Source: an uncultured Saprospiraceae bacterium (GTDB taxonomy: Bacteria; Bacteroidota; Bacteroidia; Chitinophagales; Saprospiraceae). Taken from it: 53,594 nucleotides of DNA. The position numbers and the translations under genes are program-made. Positions 9,171-18,487 of the stretch are shown here, one piece after another (the first letter of the stretch is position 1; each line of letters starts with the position of its first letter). The stretch is taken from assembly GCA_937981555.1 (NCBI GenBank), contig CALJOK010000083.1, positions 1 through 53,594 of the forward strand, in the 5' to 3' direction. The notes under the pieces were generated by a model. It had not been told where the DNA came from and did no database searches. It saw only the letters and a program-made list of their open reading frames with translations.

Positions 9171-10697
9171 ATGGAAGAAGAGGAAAAATCAAAGGAGCAA
9201 TTACAAGATTTAATCAAAGAAAATTTATTACTCCGCACGGAGCTTAACTTTTACAAAGGCAAAGATGCTGGTAAAGGAACTATCAGTAATTGGGGAAGAC
9301 GATTGACTACTAATTACCTAGTTGGTAAAGGATTGAAAAAAAGTGTCAAACAATTATACGAAGAGATTCCTGATCAAAAAGTCACTAAGGATACGCTAGC
9401 TGAATTCACCTCTCAATTAATTATTCGAATTACTCGCATTGGTACTTTTACTCTTCTCATTACAGTTTTGCCATTGTTGGTATTGAGTATCCAGACCTAT
9501 ATTCTAAACAGCCAAAATACTTTATTGCGTTATCAAAATAACCGATTGGATCAACAGGTCAATCTGGAAGAGGGTAGTCGGAGGAGTTCTCTCGTTTTTT
9601 TGATGAGTAATTTAATGGATAAGATAGGCGAGGAAACTAGTCAACCGAATAATAATGGACGATTGAGTGAGTCGTTGATTAGCCGAATTATTTCACTCAG
9701 TCAAGCATTTCGCCCTTATCGTTATTTGGAAAATGACCAACTCATCAAACAACCGCTTAGTCCTGAGCGAGGTCAATTACTACTTTCATTAATCAATAGT
9801 AATTTGAAAATTGAAGTCTATCAAAAGATTTTTTTAAAAGCAAATTTTAGTTACTCTGATCTGCAAGGAGCGAATTTAGTAGATGCTTATCTTAGAGAAA
9901 TTAATTTGCAATATGCGAATTTGGAAGAGGTCAATTTTCAGGGAGCTGATTTGGATTATGCCAATATTAGTTTTGCCAATATGCAAAAAGCAGATTTTAA
10001 GAATGCTACGATGAATAATAGCAGGTTGACTCAAGCAGATTTAAGTGGAGCTAATTTGGAAGATGTGGAAATGAGAAATGGGAATATGATGAAAGCGAAT
10101 TTAACAAATGCTTTTTTTGGAGGTGATTTTTCCAACACTACTCTGAGAGGAATTAAGGTAGATAATTTAACCTTTAAATTTGTGGATTTAGATGGTGTAA
10201 AAATTCAAGACATCAATGTATTATATGAATTGGAAAAATATAATGTTTCTGGAAAAATGTACATCGAAGAATATTTTGACATCAAAGAAAAAGTCACCAA
10301 AGATTCTTCAGGGTTAATAGTGGATCAATATTATGAATTTGAAAGAAAAAAAGCCTCGACTCTCGATATGTTGGATGATTGTCAAGAGAAAGTTTTAGAG
10401 ATAATAAAGAGTACTGATCGAATAAAAAAATTAGAGGAAGAGGCGATTAAAAGAAAAGACCCACTCGTTTTTATTGTCAAAGCACATCCATTTGGAGAGG
10501 AGAGTTTAGGTATTCCAAAAGATACGGTCTATAGATATGAATTAACAACGGAACATCAACCCAAAGAATTACCTCTTTTTAAATTATCTTTTGATCCCGA
10601 TGAAAATTTTGTAACAGAAATGTCTTTAACGGACACCGTTCAACATAAAATACTTAGGTCAAAAAGAAGAGGCTTCGCTAAAAAATGTTGGAAATGA
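9171..10697 (+). CDS. membrane-anchored pentapeptide-repeat protein
   Basis: This 508-residue protein has a short acidic coiled-coil-like N-terminus (residues 1-28), one strongly hydrophobic helix at about residues 88-112, and a second helical segment. A run of pentapeptide A(D/N)LXX repeats spans about residues 225-325 (ANFSYSDLQGANLVDAYL and following). Such repeats fold into a right-handed beta-helix. The C-terminal ~150 residues are charged and unassigned. The single helix suggests a membrane-tethered beta-helix, possibly a scaffold. There is no resemblance to DNA-mimicking Qnr proteins beyond the repeat itself. The gene appears monocistronic. Confidence 0.85.
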   Translation: MEEEEKSKEQLQDLIKENLLLRTELNFYKGKDAGKGTISNWGRRLTTNYLVGKGLKKSVKQLYEEIPDQKVTKDTLAEFTSQLIIRITRIGTFTLLITVLPLLVLSIQTYILNSQNTLLRYQNNRLDQQVNLEEGSRRSSLVFLMSNLMDKIGEETSQPNNNGRLSESLISRIISLSQAFRPYRYLENDQLIKQPLSPERGQLLLSLINSNLKIEVYQKIFLKANFSYSDLQGANLVDAYLREINLQYANLEEVNFQGADLDYANISFANMQKADFKNATMNNSRLTQADLSGANLEDVEMRNGNMMKANLTNAFFGGDFSNTTLRGIKVDNLTFKFVDLDGVKIQDINVLYELEKYNVSGKMYIEEYFDIKEKVTKDSSGLIVDQYYEFERKKASTLDMLDDCQEKVLEIIKSTDRIKKLEEEAIKRKDPLVFIVKAHPFGEESLGIPKDTVYRYELTTEHQPKELPLFKLSFDPDENFVTEMSLTDTVQHKILRSKRRGFAKKCWK

Positions 10698-10794
10698 TTT
10701 GATTGAATTTGCAAACCTAGAGTGACTCTTTGAATTTTTTTTTATTTTCTTTAAATCAGACTCATCAAAAACAAATTCTATTTTACCTTTAGGA

Positions 10795-12201
10795 ATGCTT
10801 TCAAATGATTCTCCATTTCTTAAATCATTAATATATTTCATCCTCGCTGTTTCCGCAGCGTTGATAATTACTTTGGCAATTGTCAATGACGGTTCCGCCA
10901 ATGATATTCATCTTGAAGTCTCAGAATTAATTATTGCAAAAGGTAAAACACCAGAGTACACCGATTGCTGGCAATGCTATCATCCTAAATTTTATCATCA
11001 GACCGTTGCCAAATCTTGGACTTGGTTTGAAATTACTTCAAAGGAAAACCGAATTATTTTTGCTCAACTTATCAACGCCTTCGCTGGGATTTTTACCCTA
11101 CTTATTTTTTTGATTTTTATTTTAGGGCAACCATTTAATCGAATGGTTCAGTTGGTCAGTTTTTCGATGGTCGCACTTAATCCTCGATTTATTGCTATTC
11201 ACACACAAGCTACTAATGATGCGTTTTTAATTTTGTTTGGGACTTTGATGATTTATGCGTTGTATCAATTTTTGAAAAAACCTTCGCTTCGATTTTTTCT
11301 ATTCATTTTAATCGCTTCAATTTTAGCAGGCGTGACGAAAGGGAATTCATTTATTTTGATGAGTGGAGTCGTCGTCGTTTTTTTATTTAAAATAATTAGT
11401 ACTCAAAATTTTAAACTTTCCGTTGGGAAAAATTACCTCGGGAGTTTGTTAGTTTTTCTAGCGATGAATTTTTTACTCGTGGGATATTTTGGAGGGTACT
11501 ATGATGATTTTAAAAAATACGATCATCCATTTATGTACAACACGCCTGTTGGAGAGGCGCCTAATTTTTTGGAAGAAACTACTTTTCGAAGACCTGGGGT
11601 AAAGTCGATTGCTAGCGGTTATTTTACTTTTCGGTTTTTTGATATGATAAAAAATCCAACGATTACCAATGAGTATGGCGATAATTATCCATTGCATCGA
11701 ACTTCTGTTTGGTCACAATTATATGGTCGTTCGCATTTTTTATATTTTGATAATTGGCCGGCAGGGAAGTGGCAGTCTAATAATCCAGCGATGATGAATG
11801 TAGGAAGAGGTGCTTTGATTTTAGCATTGATTCCTTCCATTCTGTTTTTGCTGGGATTTTTTAAAGATTTAAAAAAGTGGAGGAGATTATTCTCGGAAAG
11901 GAGTTTTAATTTTTTAAATGAAAATCCAAGTTGGATGTTTTCCATTTTTAATGTGGGATTTTTAGTCTTCATTATTTTATTTACAGCCTTTGGGAGAGAT
12001 TATAGTTTTATGAAAATCATCTATCTTTTTCCAGGAATCTTAGCTGCGATGATTCCGCTTTTAAAAGGATTTGATTGGGGATTTAATTTTTTGAAAAAGA
12101 GTAAAATTGGAACTGCTATTTTTCAAATGAGCATTTTTGTTTTATTGATTCTTTACATCATTCCAATTTTAAATTTGATTTCAAAATTGGCGAGTGCGTA
12201 A
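10795..12201 (+). CDS. GT-C fold integral membrane glycosyltransferase-like protein
   Basis: This 468-residue protein has about ten to eleven hydrophobic segments. A first extracytoplasmic loop carries D-x-W-x-C and HPKFYH features (TDCWQCYHPKFYHQTVAK), as in the PMT/ArnT superfamily, where this loop holds the catalytic acid. The later AVNPRFIAIHTQATNDAFLI-like region (VALNPRFIAIHTQATNDAF) and the spread of helices support a GT-C glycosyltransferase that uses a polyprenyl-phosphate sugar donor. The acceptor is unknown. The gene converges on a second GT-C gene, with only 4 bp between the two stops. Confidence 0.72.
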   Translation: MLSNDSPFLKSLIYFILAVSAALIITLAIVNDGSANDIHLEVSELIIAKGKTPEYTDCWQCYHPKFYHQTVAKSWTWFEITSKENRIIFAQLINAFAGIFTLLIFLIFILGQPFNRMVQLVSFSMVALNPRFIAIHTQATNDAFLILFGTLMIYALYQFLKKPSLRFFLFILIASILAGVTKGNSFILMSGVVVVFLFKIISTQNFKLSVGKNYLGSLLVFLAMNFLLVGYFGGYYDDFKKYDHPFMYNTPVGEAPNFLEETTFRRPGVKSIASGYFTFRFFDMIKNPTITNEYGDNYPLHRTSVWSQLYGRSHFLYFDNWPAGKWQSNNPAMMNVGRGALILALIPSILFLLGFFKDLKKWRRLFSERSFNFLNENPSWMFSIFNVGFLVFIILFTAFGRDYSFMKIIYLFPGILAAMIPLLKGFDWGFNFLKKSKIGTAIFQMSIFVLLILYIIPILNLISKLASA

Positions 12202-12205
12202 AAAA

Positions 12206-13711
12206 TTATTTCTTCGAAGTAATCTTTACCAACTTACAATTACTCCAATTATTGATTTGCTCGTAGCTATATTTTTTTTCAAATTCATTTTTTACATTCG
12301 ACTCACACATCATTACTTTCTCTCCAATTGCAAAATCTAGCTCTGATTCCACAAATTTAAAACTATCATCTTTTTGCAATTGATTGATCTCTCTGACTTT
12401 GATGTCGAACCCTTTTCGATGATATGCTTGTTGCAGAAACACCACTTGACCATTGATATCCCAATGCAAAATATTGTATTCCAATGGAACTGATCGATGC
12501 ATAAATCCTTCAAATAATTCTCGCTCAGGCGTCAGCCACAATTTATTAAAAGTGTAACTATCGCTTACTCGTTTAAAATATGGATTCCCAAAAACTGCTA
12601 AACCAATTGCTCCTACCACAATGATTTTGGAAAAACGAAAAGAGTTTTCTTCTTGAGAAAAATGACTACTAGCCACTCGAATAATTTTTTCAATTCCCAA
12701 ACCAACGACAACTGCCCACAAAGATAAAAGTGGCGCATCATACCAAATCAAATTCGTTTGAGAAAAAGAAATTACCAAAAGAAAAAACAAACCACTAAAA
12801 AACAATAGTCTTACAAATTCCTTCGTCCTCGGTTTTGCAAAAAAAGTAGCGAAGAAACCAAGCGGCAAAAAATACAACCAAGGCACAAATCGCTCTTCAT
12901 AAATTTTTCTCATGTGAAAAAAGAAAGACTGATTATTTCCTTCTTGTGTTTCAAAATATCGACCTCGAATATCATTTTCCAAAACTGCTTCCAAGTAACC
13001 TGGATTTTGATTTTCCCTCAAAAAATAATAACCAAAAACAATAGTTAGAAAAATTCCAACTACTCCATAAAAATGTACCGATGAGAAAAGTGTTCGTAAT
13101 TTATTTTTCCAAATCAAAAATAGAAAGAGGGGAGGAAGTAAAACAAATCCCATAATACTTTTGGTCAAAACTGCGGCAGCAACACTCAATGAGGTGGCGT
13201 AAAGTAAATTCCTTTTTTGCTTTTTATTTTCATTGTCAGAATTTACCCAAGTAAAAAAAAGAAAAACGGTCAAGGTCGTCCAAAAGGTCAATAGCGAATC
13301 ATAATCACCTGTTCGCGTCACATGATTGGAAACGAAACCTTGCGTCGTGAGTAAAACAAAAGCTGCACAAAATCCCAAAAGTTGATTATGTAAATATTTT
13401 TTACAAAAAAAGAAAAGCAACAAAACTGTAGCTAAACCTGCCAACGCCGAAGGTAACCGAACGGCCAAAGTTCCCACACCAAATATTTTAAAACACAACA
13501 CTTGCAACCAAATTAAGAAAGGCGGTTTAGTATTCCACATATCCGGTTCACCTTGATAATGAGTGACTAACCAATTTCCATTTTCCAACATTTCTAGTGC
13601 GTTGACTGCTTGACGAGATTCGTCCCACAAATGCAGCGGCGCTACATCGAGATGCAAAAATAAAGGCAAACAGCACAAGATTAGAAAAATGAAAAATGCA
13701 ATTCTATTCAT
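12206..13711 (-). CDS. ArnT/PMT-like glycosyltransferase family 39 protein
   Basis: This 501-residue integral membrane protein begins with a signal-anchor helix. It then shows the diagnostic first-loop DESRQAVNALEMLENGNW motif followed by NTKPPFLIWLQ, as in ArnT and dolichyl-phosphate-mannose mannosyltransferases; the Asp/Glu of DES is the likely catalytic base. About eleven helices follow, and then a C-terminal soluble domain of ~100 residues. It should move a sugar from an undecaprenyl-phosphate donor to a lipid or protein on the periplasmic side. It is convergent with the neighbouring GT-C gene. The substrate cannot be inferred. Confidence 0.85.
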   Translation of the reverse strand: MNRIAFFIFLILCCLPLFLHLDVAPLHLWDESRQAVNALEMLENGNWLVTHYQGEPDMWNTKPPFLIWLQVLCFKIFGVGTLAVRLPSALAGLATVLLLFFFCKKYLHNQLLGFCAAFVLLTTQGFVSNHVTRTGDYDSLLTFWTTLTVFLFFTWVNSDNENKKQKRNLLYATSLSVAAAVLTKSIMGFVLLPPLFLFLIWKNKLRTLFSSVHFYGVVGIFLTIVFGYYFLRENQNPGYLEAVLENDIRGRYFETQEGNNQSFFFHMRKIYEERFVPWLYFLPLGFFATFFAKPRTKEFVRLLFFSGLFFLLVISFSQTNLIWYDAPLLSLWAVVVGLGIEKIIRVASSHFSQEENSFRFSKIIVVGAIGLAVFGNPYFKRVSDSYTFNKLWLTPERELFEGFMHRSVPLEYNILHWDINGQVVFLQQAYHRKGFDIKVREINQLQKDDSFKFVESELDFAIGEKVMMCESNVKNEFEKKYSYEQINNWSNCKLVKITSKK

Positions 13712-13789
13712 TTCTTTTTGAAAATGATTTTTACTGAAAGGTGAAAGTTATAGGAAAGCGTAAGATAGTTTAAATCAAATTTTTTTCCT

Positions 13790-13828
13790 AAAAAACAAAA
13801 AGCACAACCTCTAATGAGATTGTGCTTT
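13790..13828 (-). terminator. Rho-independent terminator after arsM
   Basis: An AAAGCACAA.../...TTGTGCTTT stem lies between the arsM end and the glycosyltransferase start. Read on the minus strand it is followed by TTGTTTTTT, so it fits as the arsM terminator. Confidence 0.8.
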
Positions 13829-13850
13829 CCAAATTTTTTAGATTTTAATT

Positions 13851-14903
13851 CTAGCAACAACTTGCTGCATCGCTTCCTTCTACTGCGCTAAAAGGCATTG
13901 CTCCGCCACAACCTTCGAACACTCCATAATGCGTATCCCAAGTTCCATAGAATTCAAAATGCTCAGCATACCGAGTCGCTTGCAACATTAAAAAAGTATT
14001 GCCACAAACTGTCATGATTTTATTTTTTGGAAAATTATGATGGTCATCTAAATCGAAACTACTGGCATTATTTTCAATCGTTCCTTTGTACGCCACCGCT
14101 TGACCATAGTCTTCGCATTCATCTTCGAGTCTGTCAATTTTCCATAATCGATAAGTCACCGAGAAGAATTGAATGTCTCCACATTTCTCTTGAACTTCTT
14201 TATTTTCGATAGTGATCGGATTATTTTTTACACTTCGAGGATCAGTAAAACCAACTTTTCGAGAAGTTCTCAAAAAGTCATTCCAGTACAATGCTCCACT
14301 TAAACACTCGCCCCAAAGGACAGGATCAGCTTGCAAATCTTTACTGATTCGACGATCACTATACACATCGCTAAAGTACATTTCTCCACCTGGTTTTAAC
14401 AATTGGTGAACATCTCGAAGTACTTTTTCTTTGTCCGTTGCAAGATTAATGACACAATTTGAAATGATTAAATCAAAGCTATTAGGTTCCAAATTTAACT
14501 CCTCTAATTTTTCCATATTCCCTTTTAGGAATTTTACGTTGGAATGTTTGTAACCAAATTTCTCTGTATGATAATCAATGTGCCTATTGGCAACATCCAA
14601 TTGTTCGTCAGTCATATCCACTCCAATCACTTCTCCATTTTGCCCAACTAATTGCGATAAAATATAGCAATCTCTTCCGCTTCCTGAACCTAAATCAAGC
14701 ACTCGCAATCCTTTCAACTCAGCAGGAATTGCTAAACCACAACCATAATATTTAGTCATGACTTCATCATGAATATTACTCAATGCAGCTTTGATGTGCT
14801 CAGCAGGTTCTTCCATCGTACAGCAAGCATTCGTTTTCAAATCTTCGCTGGTTGACAATTCTTTGCCATAATACTCTTTGATTTCCTCGTGCTTATCTTT
14901 CAT
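13851..14903 (-). CDS. arsM: arsenite S-adenosylmethionine methyltransferase
   Basis: This enzyme should transfer methyl groups from SAM to arsenite, giving methylated and partly volatile arsenicals. The SAM-binding motif I is VLDLGSGSGRDCY at about residues 68-80. The As(III)-binding cysteines of the family correspond to Cys150 (ISNCVINL) and Cys200 (WGECLSGALY), with Cys55 (YGCGLAIP) and an N-terminal Cys27-Cys28 pair as the further thiols. The 350-residue protein carries a C-terminal extension ending in ...SDAASCC, a second adjacent cysteine pair. No arsR, arsB or arsC is nearby. The upstream 175 bp is AT-rich and has no operator that I could identify. Confidence 0.88.
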   Translation of the reverse strand: MKDKHEEIKEYYGKELSTSEDLKTNACCTMEEPAEHIKAALSNIHDEVMTKYYGCGLAIPAELKGLRVLDLGSGSGRDCYILSQLVGQNGEVIGVDMTDEQLDVANRHIDYHTEKFGYKHSNVKFLKGNMEKLEELNLEPNSFDLIISNCVINLATDKEKVLRDVHQLLKPGGEMYFSDVYSDRRISKDLQADPVLWGECLSGALYWNDFLRTSRKVGFTDPRSVKNNPITIENKEVQEKCGDIQFFSVTYRLWKIDRLEDECEDYGQAVAYKGTIENNASSFDLDDHHNFPKNKIMTVCGNTFLMLQATRYAEHFEFYGTWDTHYGVFEGCGGAMPFSAVEGSDAASCC

Positions 14904-15078
14904 ATAATTTTTTTATTTAATAAAACTATTCTTTTTTATAGTACCTACTACGATTTAGAATAGAAATCAATTACACTTAAAATATAATGTAAATTTCACT
15001 AGTTTTGATTTGTAAAACTATCATATCTAGGACTTCTTACGAAGTTTTTTTATATTAACTTTTATAAAAATCTGTTCT

Positions 15079-15525
15079 ATGAAAAAAACTGACCCACCAA
15101 TTATTGTAGAAGCTAGTTACACCGTTTCCGTAGAAAAAATTTGGGCTGCTATTACTGAACCTGAAAAAATGCAGCAATGGTTTTTTGCGAATATTGAAAC
15201 GTTTCAAACTGAAATAGGTTTTGAAACATCCTTCGCTGTTCAATCGGGTGAAAGAACATTTACCCATCTTTGGAAAATCAAAGAAGTCATTCCTTTAAAA
15301 AAAATATCTTACCATTGGACATACGAAGAATATTCAGGAGATGGATTTGTAAGTTTTGAAATTTTTGAAAAGGAGGAAAAAACACAACTTCGATTGACTA
15401 ATATAGTCACAGAAGATTATCCAAGTGATATTCCTGAATTTAAAAGAGAAAGTTGTATCGGTGGCTGGGAATTTTTTTTAGGAGAAAGCTTGAGGAATTT
15501 TTTGGAGAAGAAAATTCAAGATTAA
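15079..15525 (+). CDS. SRPBCC (AHSA1-type) domain protein
   Basis: This 148-residue cytoplasmic protein shows the START/SRPBCC pattern of AHSA1-like proteins: VSVEKIWAAITEPEKMQQWF near the N-terminus, then WKIKEVIPLKKISYHWTYEEY and a C-terminal helix (GGWEFFLGESLRNFLEKK). The fold is a hydrophobic cavity that binds a small ligand. It is divergent from arsM and shares its 175-bp upstream gap. Related genes often sit near ArsR-type regulators, which makes co-location with arsM suggestive, but a functional link is inference. Confidence 0.85.
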   Translation: MKKTDPPIIVEASYTVSVEKIWAAITEPEKMQQWFFANIETFQTEIGFETSFAVQSGERTFTHLWKIKEVIPLKKISYHWTYEEYSGDGFVSFEIFEKEEKTQLRLTNIVTEDYPSDIPEFKRESCIGGWEFFLGESLRNFLEKKIQD

Positions 15526-15644
15526 AATGCTTACCTCATTGTTTCTCGATTCAATCGAATCCTACTAGTTTTGTATTTCATTTAATTTTTTTAAGCGACT
15601 ATAAAATGCTAGCTCTAAAACAAAAATACCTCAATTTATCCAAA

Positions 15645-16370
15645 ATGAGTAATCTGATAAAAGTCTCTGTTCTATCATTATTAATGTTGTCAATTAGTCA
15701 GATTTATGGACAAAATAAATCAGGTGGTGAAGTTATTTATACATGGGTAGATGAGGCGGGGAGTAATGAAGATACTTCTCCACATTTTAAATTGAGATTT
15801 AATCAAAATGAATCTCGGTTCTTCTTTACCAATGAGGATGAGGATATTCCTTTTACGCTTCAGTTTGTAATGGCAAAGAATAAAAATATTTATACAAATA
15901 GGAAGACTGAGAAAATGCAAGAGACAATAAAAGGATTTAAGAAAGTGAAAATGTTTCTTGTTGAATCAAGGTTAGAATCAAGAGATTGGAAAATAACTAA
16001 TGAAACTAAAAAAATTGGAAGTTATACTTGCCAAAAAGCAATTGTGTATAAAGATATTTATGAAGGTGGAAGATTTTTATTTAGAGAATATGCAGAGGCA
16101 TGGTTTACGAAGAGTTTACCTTTTCCTTTTGGTCCTGAAAAATATGGAGGATTGCCAGGCTTAATATTGGAGCTGAAAATTAAAAGATTGAAAGAAGAGA
16201 TGTTTAAAATTAAAGACCTAGAATTATTATCTAAGGTTAAAATTATAAAACCAACAAAAGGTGAATTTATTTTGTTTAAAGACTATGATGATATTATAAA
16301 ACGGATGTATGATAAGGCAGAAAGTGAATTGAAAAAGAAGACTAAAAGTAAAGAAGGAGGAAATAAATAA
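15645..16370 (+). CDS. GLPGLI family secreted protein
   Basis: The family's signature YGGLPGLILEL is present, preceded by PFPFGPEK and by the usual tryptophan in AWFTKSLP. From the ATG at 15645 the product has 241 residues and a compact signal peptide (MSNLIKVSVLSLLMLSISQ then IYGQ). An ATG at 15606 would add 13 residues before it, and the open frame reaches back into the SRPBCC gene. GLPGLI proteins are exported, largely restricted to Bacteroidota and of unknown function. Some of the family occur with TonB-dependent receptors, but none is present here. Confidence 0.85.
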   Translation: MSNLIKVSVLSLLMLSISQIYGQNKSGGEVIYTWVDEAGSNEDTSPHFKLRFNQNESRFFFTNEDEDIPFTLQFVMAKNKNIYTNRKTEKMQETIKGFKKVKMFLVESRLESRDWKITNETKKIGSYTCQKAIVYKDIYEGGRFLFREYAEAWFTKSLPFPFGPEKYGGLPGLILELKIKRLKEEMFKIKDLELLSKVKIIKPTKGEFILFKDYDDIIKRMYDKAESELKKKTKSKEGGNK

Positions 16371-16431
16371 GGATTCATGATTTCGGGATTTAAAAAAGAA
16401 TATATTAAGATTTAAAAATTAATTTAATAAT

Positions 16432-17181
16432 ATGCAAGACGGTTATATAAAAAGAGAAACTTTAAAAAAAGGGTTAGCACAAATCACTTTTTTTCATCCA
16501 AAACATAATTCACTTCCAAGTAACTTACTGCAAGAATTGGAGCAAACGATTATCGCAGCAGGCGAAGACCCTGAGGTGCAAGTCATCATTTTAAAAAGTG
16601 GAGGAGAACGAACCTTTTGTGCAGGTGCAAGTTTTGACGAACTCATTTCTATCAATGATTTTCCTACGGGGAAAAAATTCTTTATGGGTTTTGCGAATGT
16701 GATTAATGCTTGTCGTAAATGTCCAAAGTTGATTATTGGTCGAGTGCAAGGAAAAGCAGTTGGAGGAGGAGTTGGTTTAGCTTCGGCAGTAGATTACTGT
16801 TTGGCAACGAAATTTTCAGCAATAAAATTAAGTGAGTTAAATGTTGGAATTGGACCATTTGTGGTCGGGCCAGCGGTGGAACGAAAGATTGGAATTTCTG
16901 CGATGAGTCAAATCACTATAGATGCGAATACTTTTCAATCAGCAGAATGGGCAAAGATGAAAGGTCTTTACGCTGATGTTTTTGAAAGTGCAGAAGCGCT
17001 TGATGAAGGCGTAATGAAAATGGCGGATTATCTTTTGTCCACAAATCCAGAGGCACAAAGTATGTTGAAAAAAGTCTTTTGGGAAAATTGTTCGCATTGG
17101 GATGAGTTGTTGGAAACAAGAGCAGAGGCGAGTGGGAGATTGGTTCTGTCGGATTATACGAAGGAGGCATTGAAGGCGTAG
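16432..17181 (+). CDS. enoyl-CoA hydratase/isomerase family protein
   Basis: This 249-residue crotonase-fold protein should hydrate or isomerise an enoyl-CoA. The oxyanion-hole segments are FCAGASFDEL (about residues 62-71) and GKAVGGGVGLASAVDYCLAT (about residues 105-124), followed by the SELNVGIGPFVVGPAV region. Position and strand fit a PaaF- or PaaG-like step, but the sequence alone does not say which reaction. A Glu is visible in SELNVG; the second catalytic Glu of PaaF-like hydratases is not obvious, which leaves isomerase activity open. It lies 27 bp upstream of an AraC-type regulator. Confidence 0.86.
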   Translation: MQDGYIKRETLKKGLAQITFFHPKHNSLPSNLLQELEQTIIAAGEDPEVQVIILKSGGERTFCAGASFDELISINDFPTGKKFFMGFANVINACRKCPKLIIGRVQGKAVGGGVGLASAVDYCLATKFSAIKLSELNVGIGPFVVGPAVERKIGISAMSQITIDANTFQSAEWAKMKGLYADVFESAEALDEGVMKMADYLLSTNPEAQSMLKKVFWENCSHWDELLETRAEASGRLVLSDYTKEALKA

Positions 17182-17208
17182 TCGTAATTTTTTTAAATAA
17201 ATTATTGA

Positions 17209-18345
17209 ATGAATATCGAAAATGCCAACTTCTTTGACCTCACCATTTTGCTCGGCGGAGTGCAAGGAATAATTTTTTCCATTTTCTTGTTTTTTAATCC
17301 TCGCTCCTCTTATCGGTCAAATTTGTTTTTGGCATTATTCATTCTTTCTTTTTCGCTCAATAGTATTTATTATACTTTCGAAGCATTGGGAATTCGAACA
17401 GGTGCATTTTATTCTGTTTATGAATATCTTCCGTTAAATTGTTCTCTGCTCATCATTACCTGTTTTCATTTCTTTGTACTTTTTCTCATTCAGCCTGAAA
17501 GAAAATTTTCTAAAAAAGATTGGTTCTTATTTCTACCTGCCTTTCTCCAATTTTGCTTTCAAATTTATTGCATGTATTGGTGTTTGACCGATAGAGAATT
17601 TATGATTAATCATATTCGGAGATTAATCGATGTCTTTTCATTTATAGATTTATTTGCCGTTATTTTCTCTTTGAGTATTTTAGTTTTAGCTATTCGCAGA
17701 ATTAATATTTATGAAAAAGCATTGTTACAAAACTACGCGGAAGTAGAAGATATTAGTCTGAAATGGTTGAAGCAATTAATTGTTTTGTTATTCATCATCT
17801 GGGGAGTTTGGATGATTCCAACTATTTATGAGCAAGTAAGCGGCAACCCTTCTGTTGAAATTTATTATCCTATGTGGATTGCTATGTCGGGTTTGATTTA
17901 TTGGATAGGTTATTCTACTTATTCGAAAAAGGATTTGTTGAAGGTGGAAATGTATCATGAAAATGAGCAAGAAGATAAAACAATAGAAAAAACGTTATCT
18001 GAAAAAACAGATATTTATTATCAGAATTTGATTGAGTTGATGGAAAATGAGAAACCTTATTTGAACACCGATTTGAATTTAAAACTGTTGGCAGATAAAT
18101 TAAAAATCAGCAGCGGTTACCTCTCTCAAATCATCAATAAAAATGAAGAAAAAAACTTCTTCGAATTTATAAATACTTACCGAGTAAATGCTGTCATCAA
18201 AAAATTCAATGACCCTGAATTGGCACATCTTTCTATTCTCGGAATTGCCTATGAAGCGGGGTTCAAATCAAAATCTACTTTCAATGCTGCTTTTAAAAAA
18301 ATAAAAGGAGTAACCCCTTCCGTTTTTAAAAAAAACAACCAATAA
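17209..18345 (+). CDS. AraC-family transcriptional regulator with N-terminal membrane domain
   Basis: This 378-residue protein has seven or so hydrophobic helices in its first ~245 residues. A C-terminal AraC/XylS HTH_18 domain follows at about residues 280-378 (LADKLKISSGYLSQIINK, then GIAYEAGFKSKSTFNAAFKKIKGVTPSVF). This membrane-sensor-plus-HTH layout is common in Bacteroidota and suggests that it senses an extracellular or membrane signal and activates nearby genes directly. A palindrome and a direct repeat lie immediately downstream, upstream of the serine hydrolase gene, and could be its operator. Confidence 0.88.
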   Translation: MNIENANFFDLTILLGGVQGIIFSIFLFFNPRSSYRSNLFLALFILSFSLNSIYYTFEALGIRTGAFYSVYEYLPLNCSLLIITCFHFFVLFLIQPERKFSKKDWFLFLPAFLQFCFQIYCMYWCLTDREFMINHIRRLIDVFSFIDLFAVIFSLSILVLAIRRINIYEKALLQNYAEVEDISLKWLKQLIVLLFIIWGVWMIPTIYEQVSGNPSVEIYYPMWIAMSGLIYWIGYSTYSKKDLLKVEMYHENEQEDKTIEKTLSEKTDIYYQNLIELMENEKPYLNTDLNLKLLADKLKISSGYLSQIINKNEEKNFFEFINTYRVNAVIKKFNDPELAHLSILGIAYEAGFKSKSTFNAAFKKIKGVTPSVFKKNNQ

Positions 18346-18361
18346 AATTTTAGCAGAAAAG

Positions 18362-18409
18362 AGTGCGAGTACTTTAAAAAACAGCGATTTAAAGTGCGAA
18401 TACTTTAAA
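18362..18409. repeat. 17-bp direct repeat overlapping a palindrome (possible operator)
   Basis: AGTGCGAGTACTTTAAA (18362-18378) recurs with one mismatch as AGTGCGAATACTTTAAA (18393-18409), 31 bp apart, about three helical turns. The second copy also forms an inverted repeat TTTAAAGT-N6-ACTTTAAA at 18388-18409. It lies between the AraC-type gene and the serine hydrolase gene. Use as a regulator binding site is inference. Confidence 0.55.
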
Positions 18410-18487
18410 TTCGTGGCGTTCGGTCGCAGGACGAGCTGAATTGATTCATTTTTGAAGAAAATTATTTAACAATAAAAATTCAATAAA

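Noticed and set aside
10659-10901. 80-codon minus-strand frame at the pentapeptide/GT-C junction.
   Set aside because: It overlaps both genes, has no known motif, and the GT-C start is better supported.
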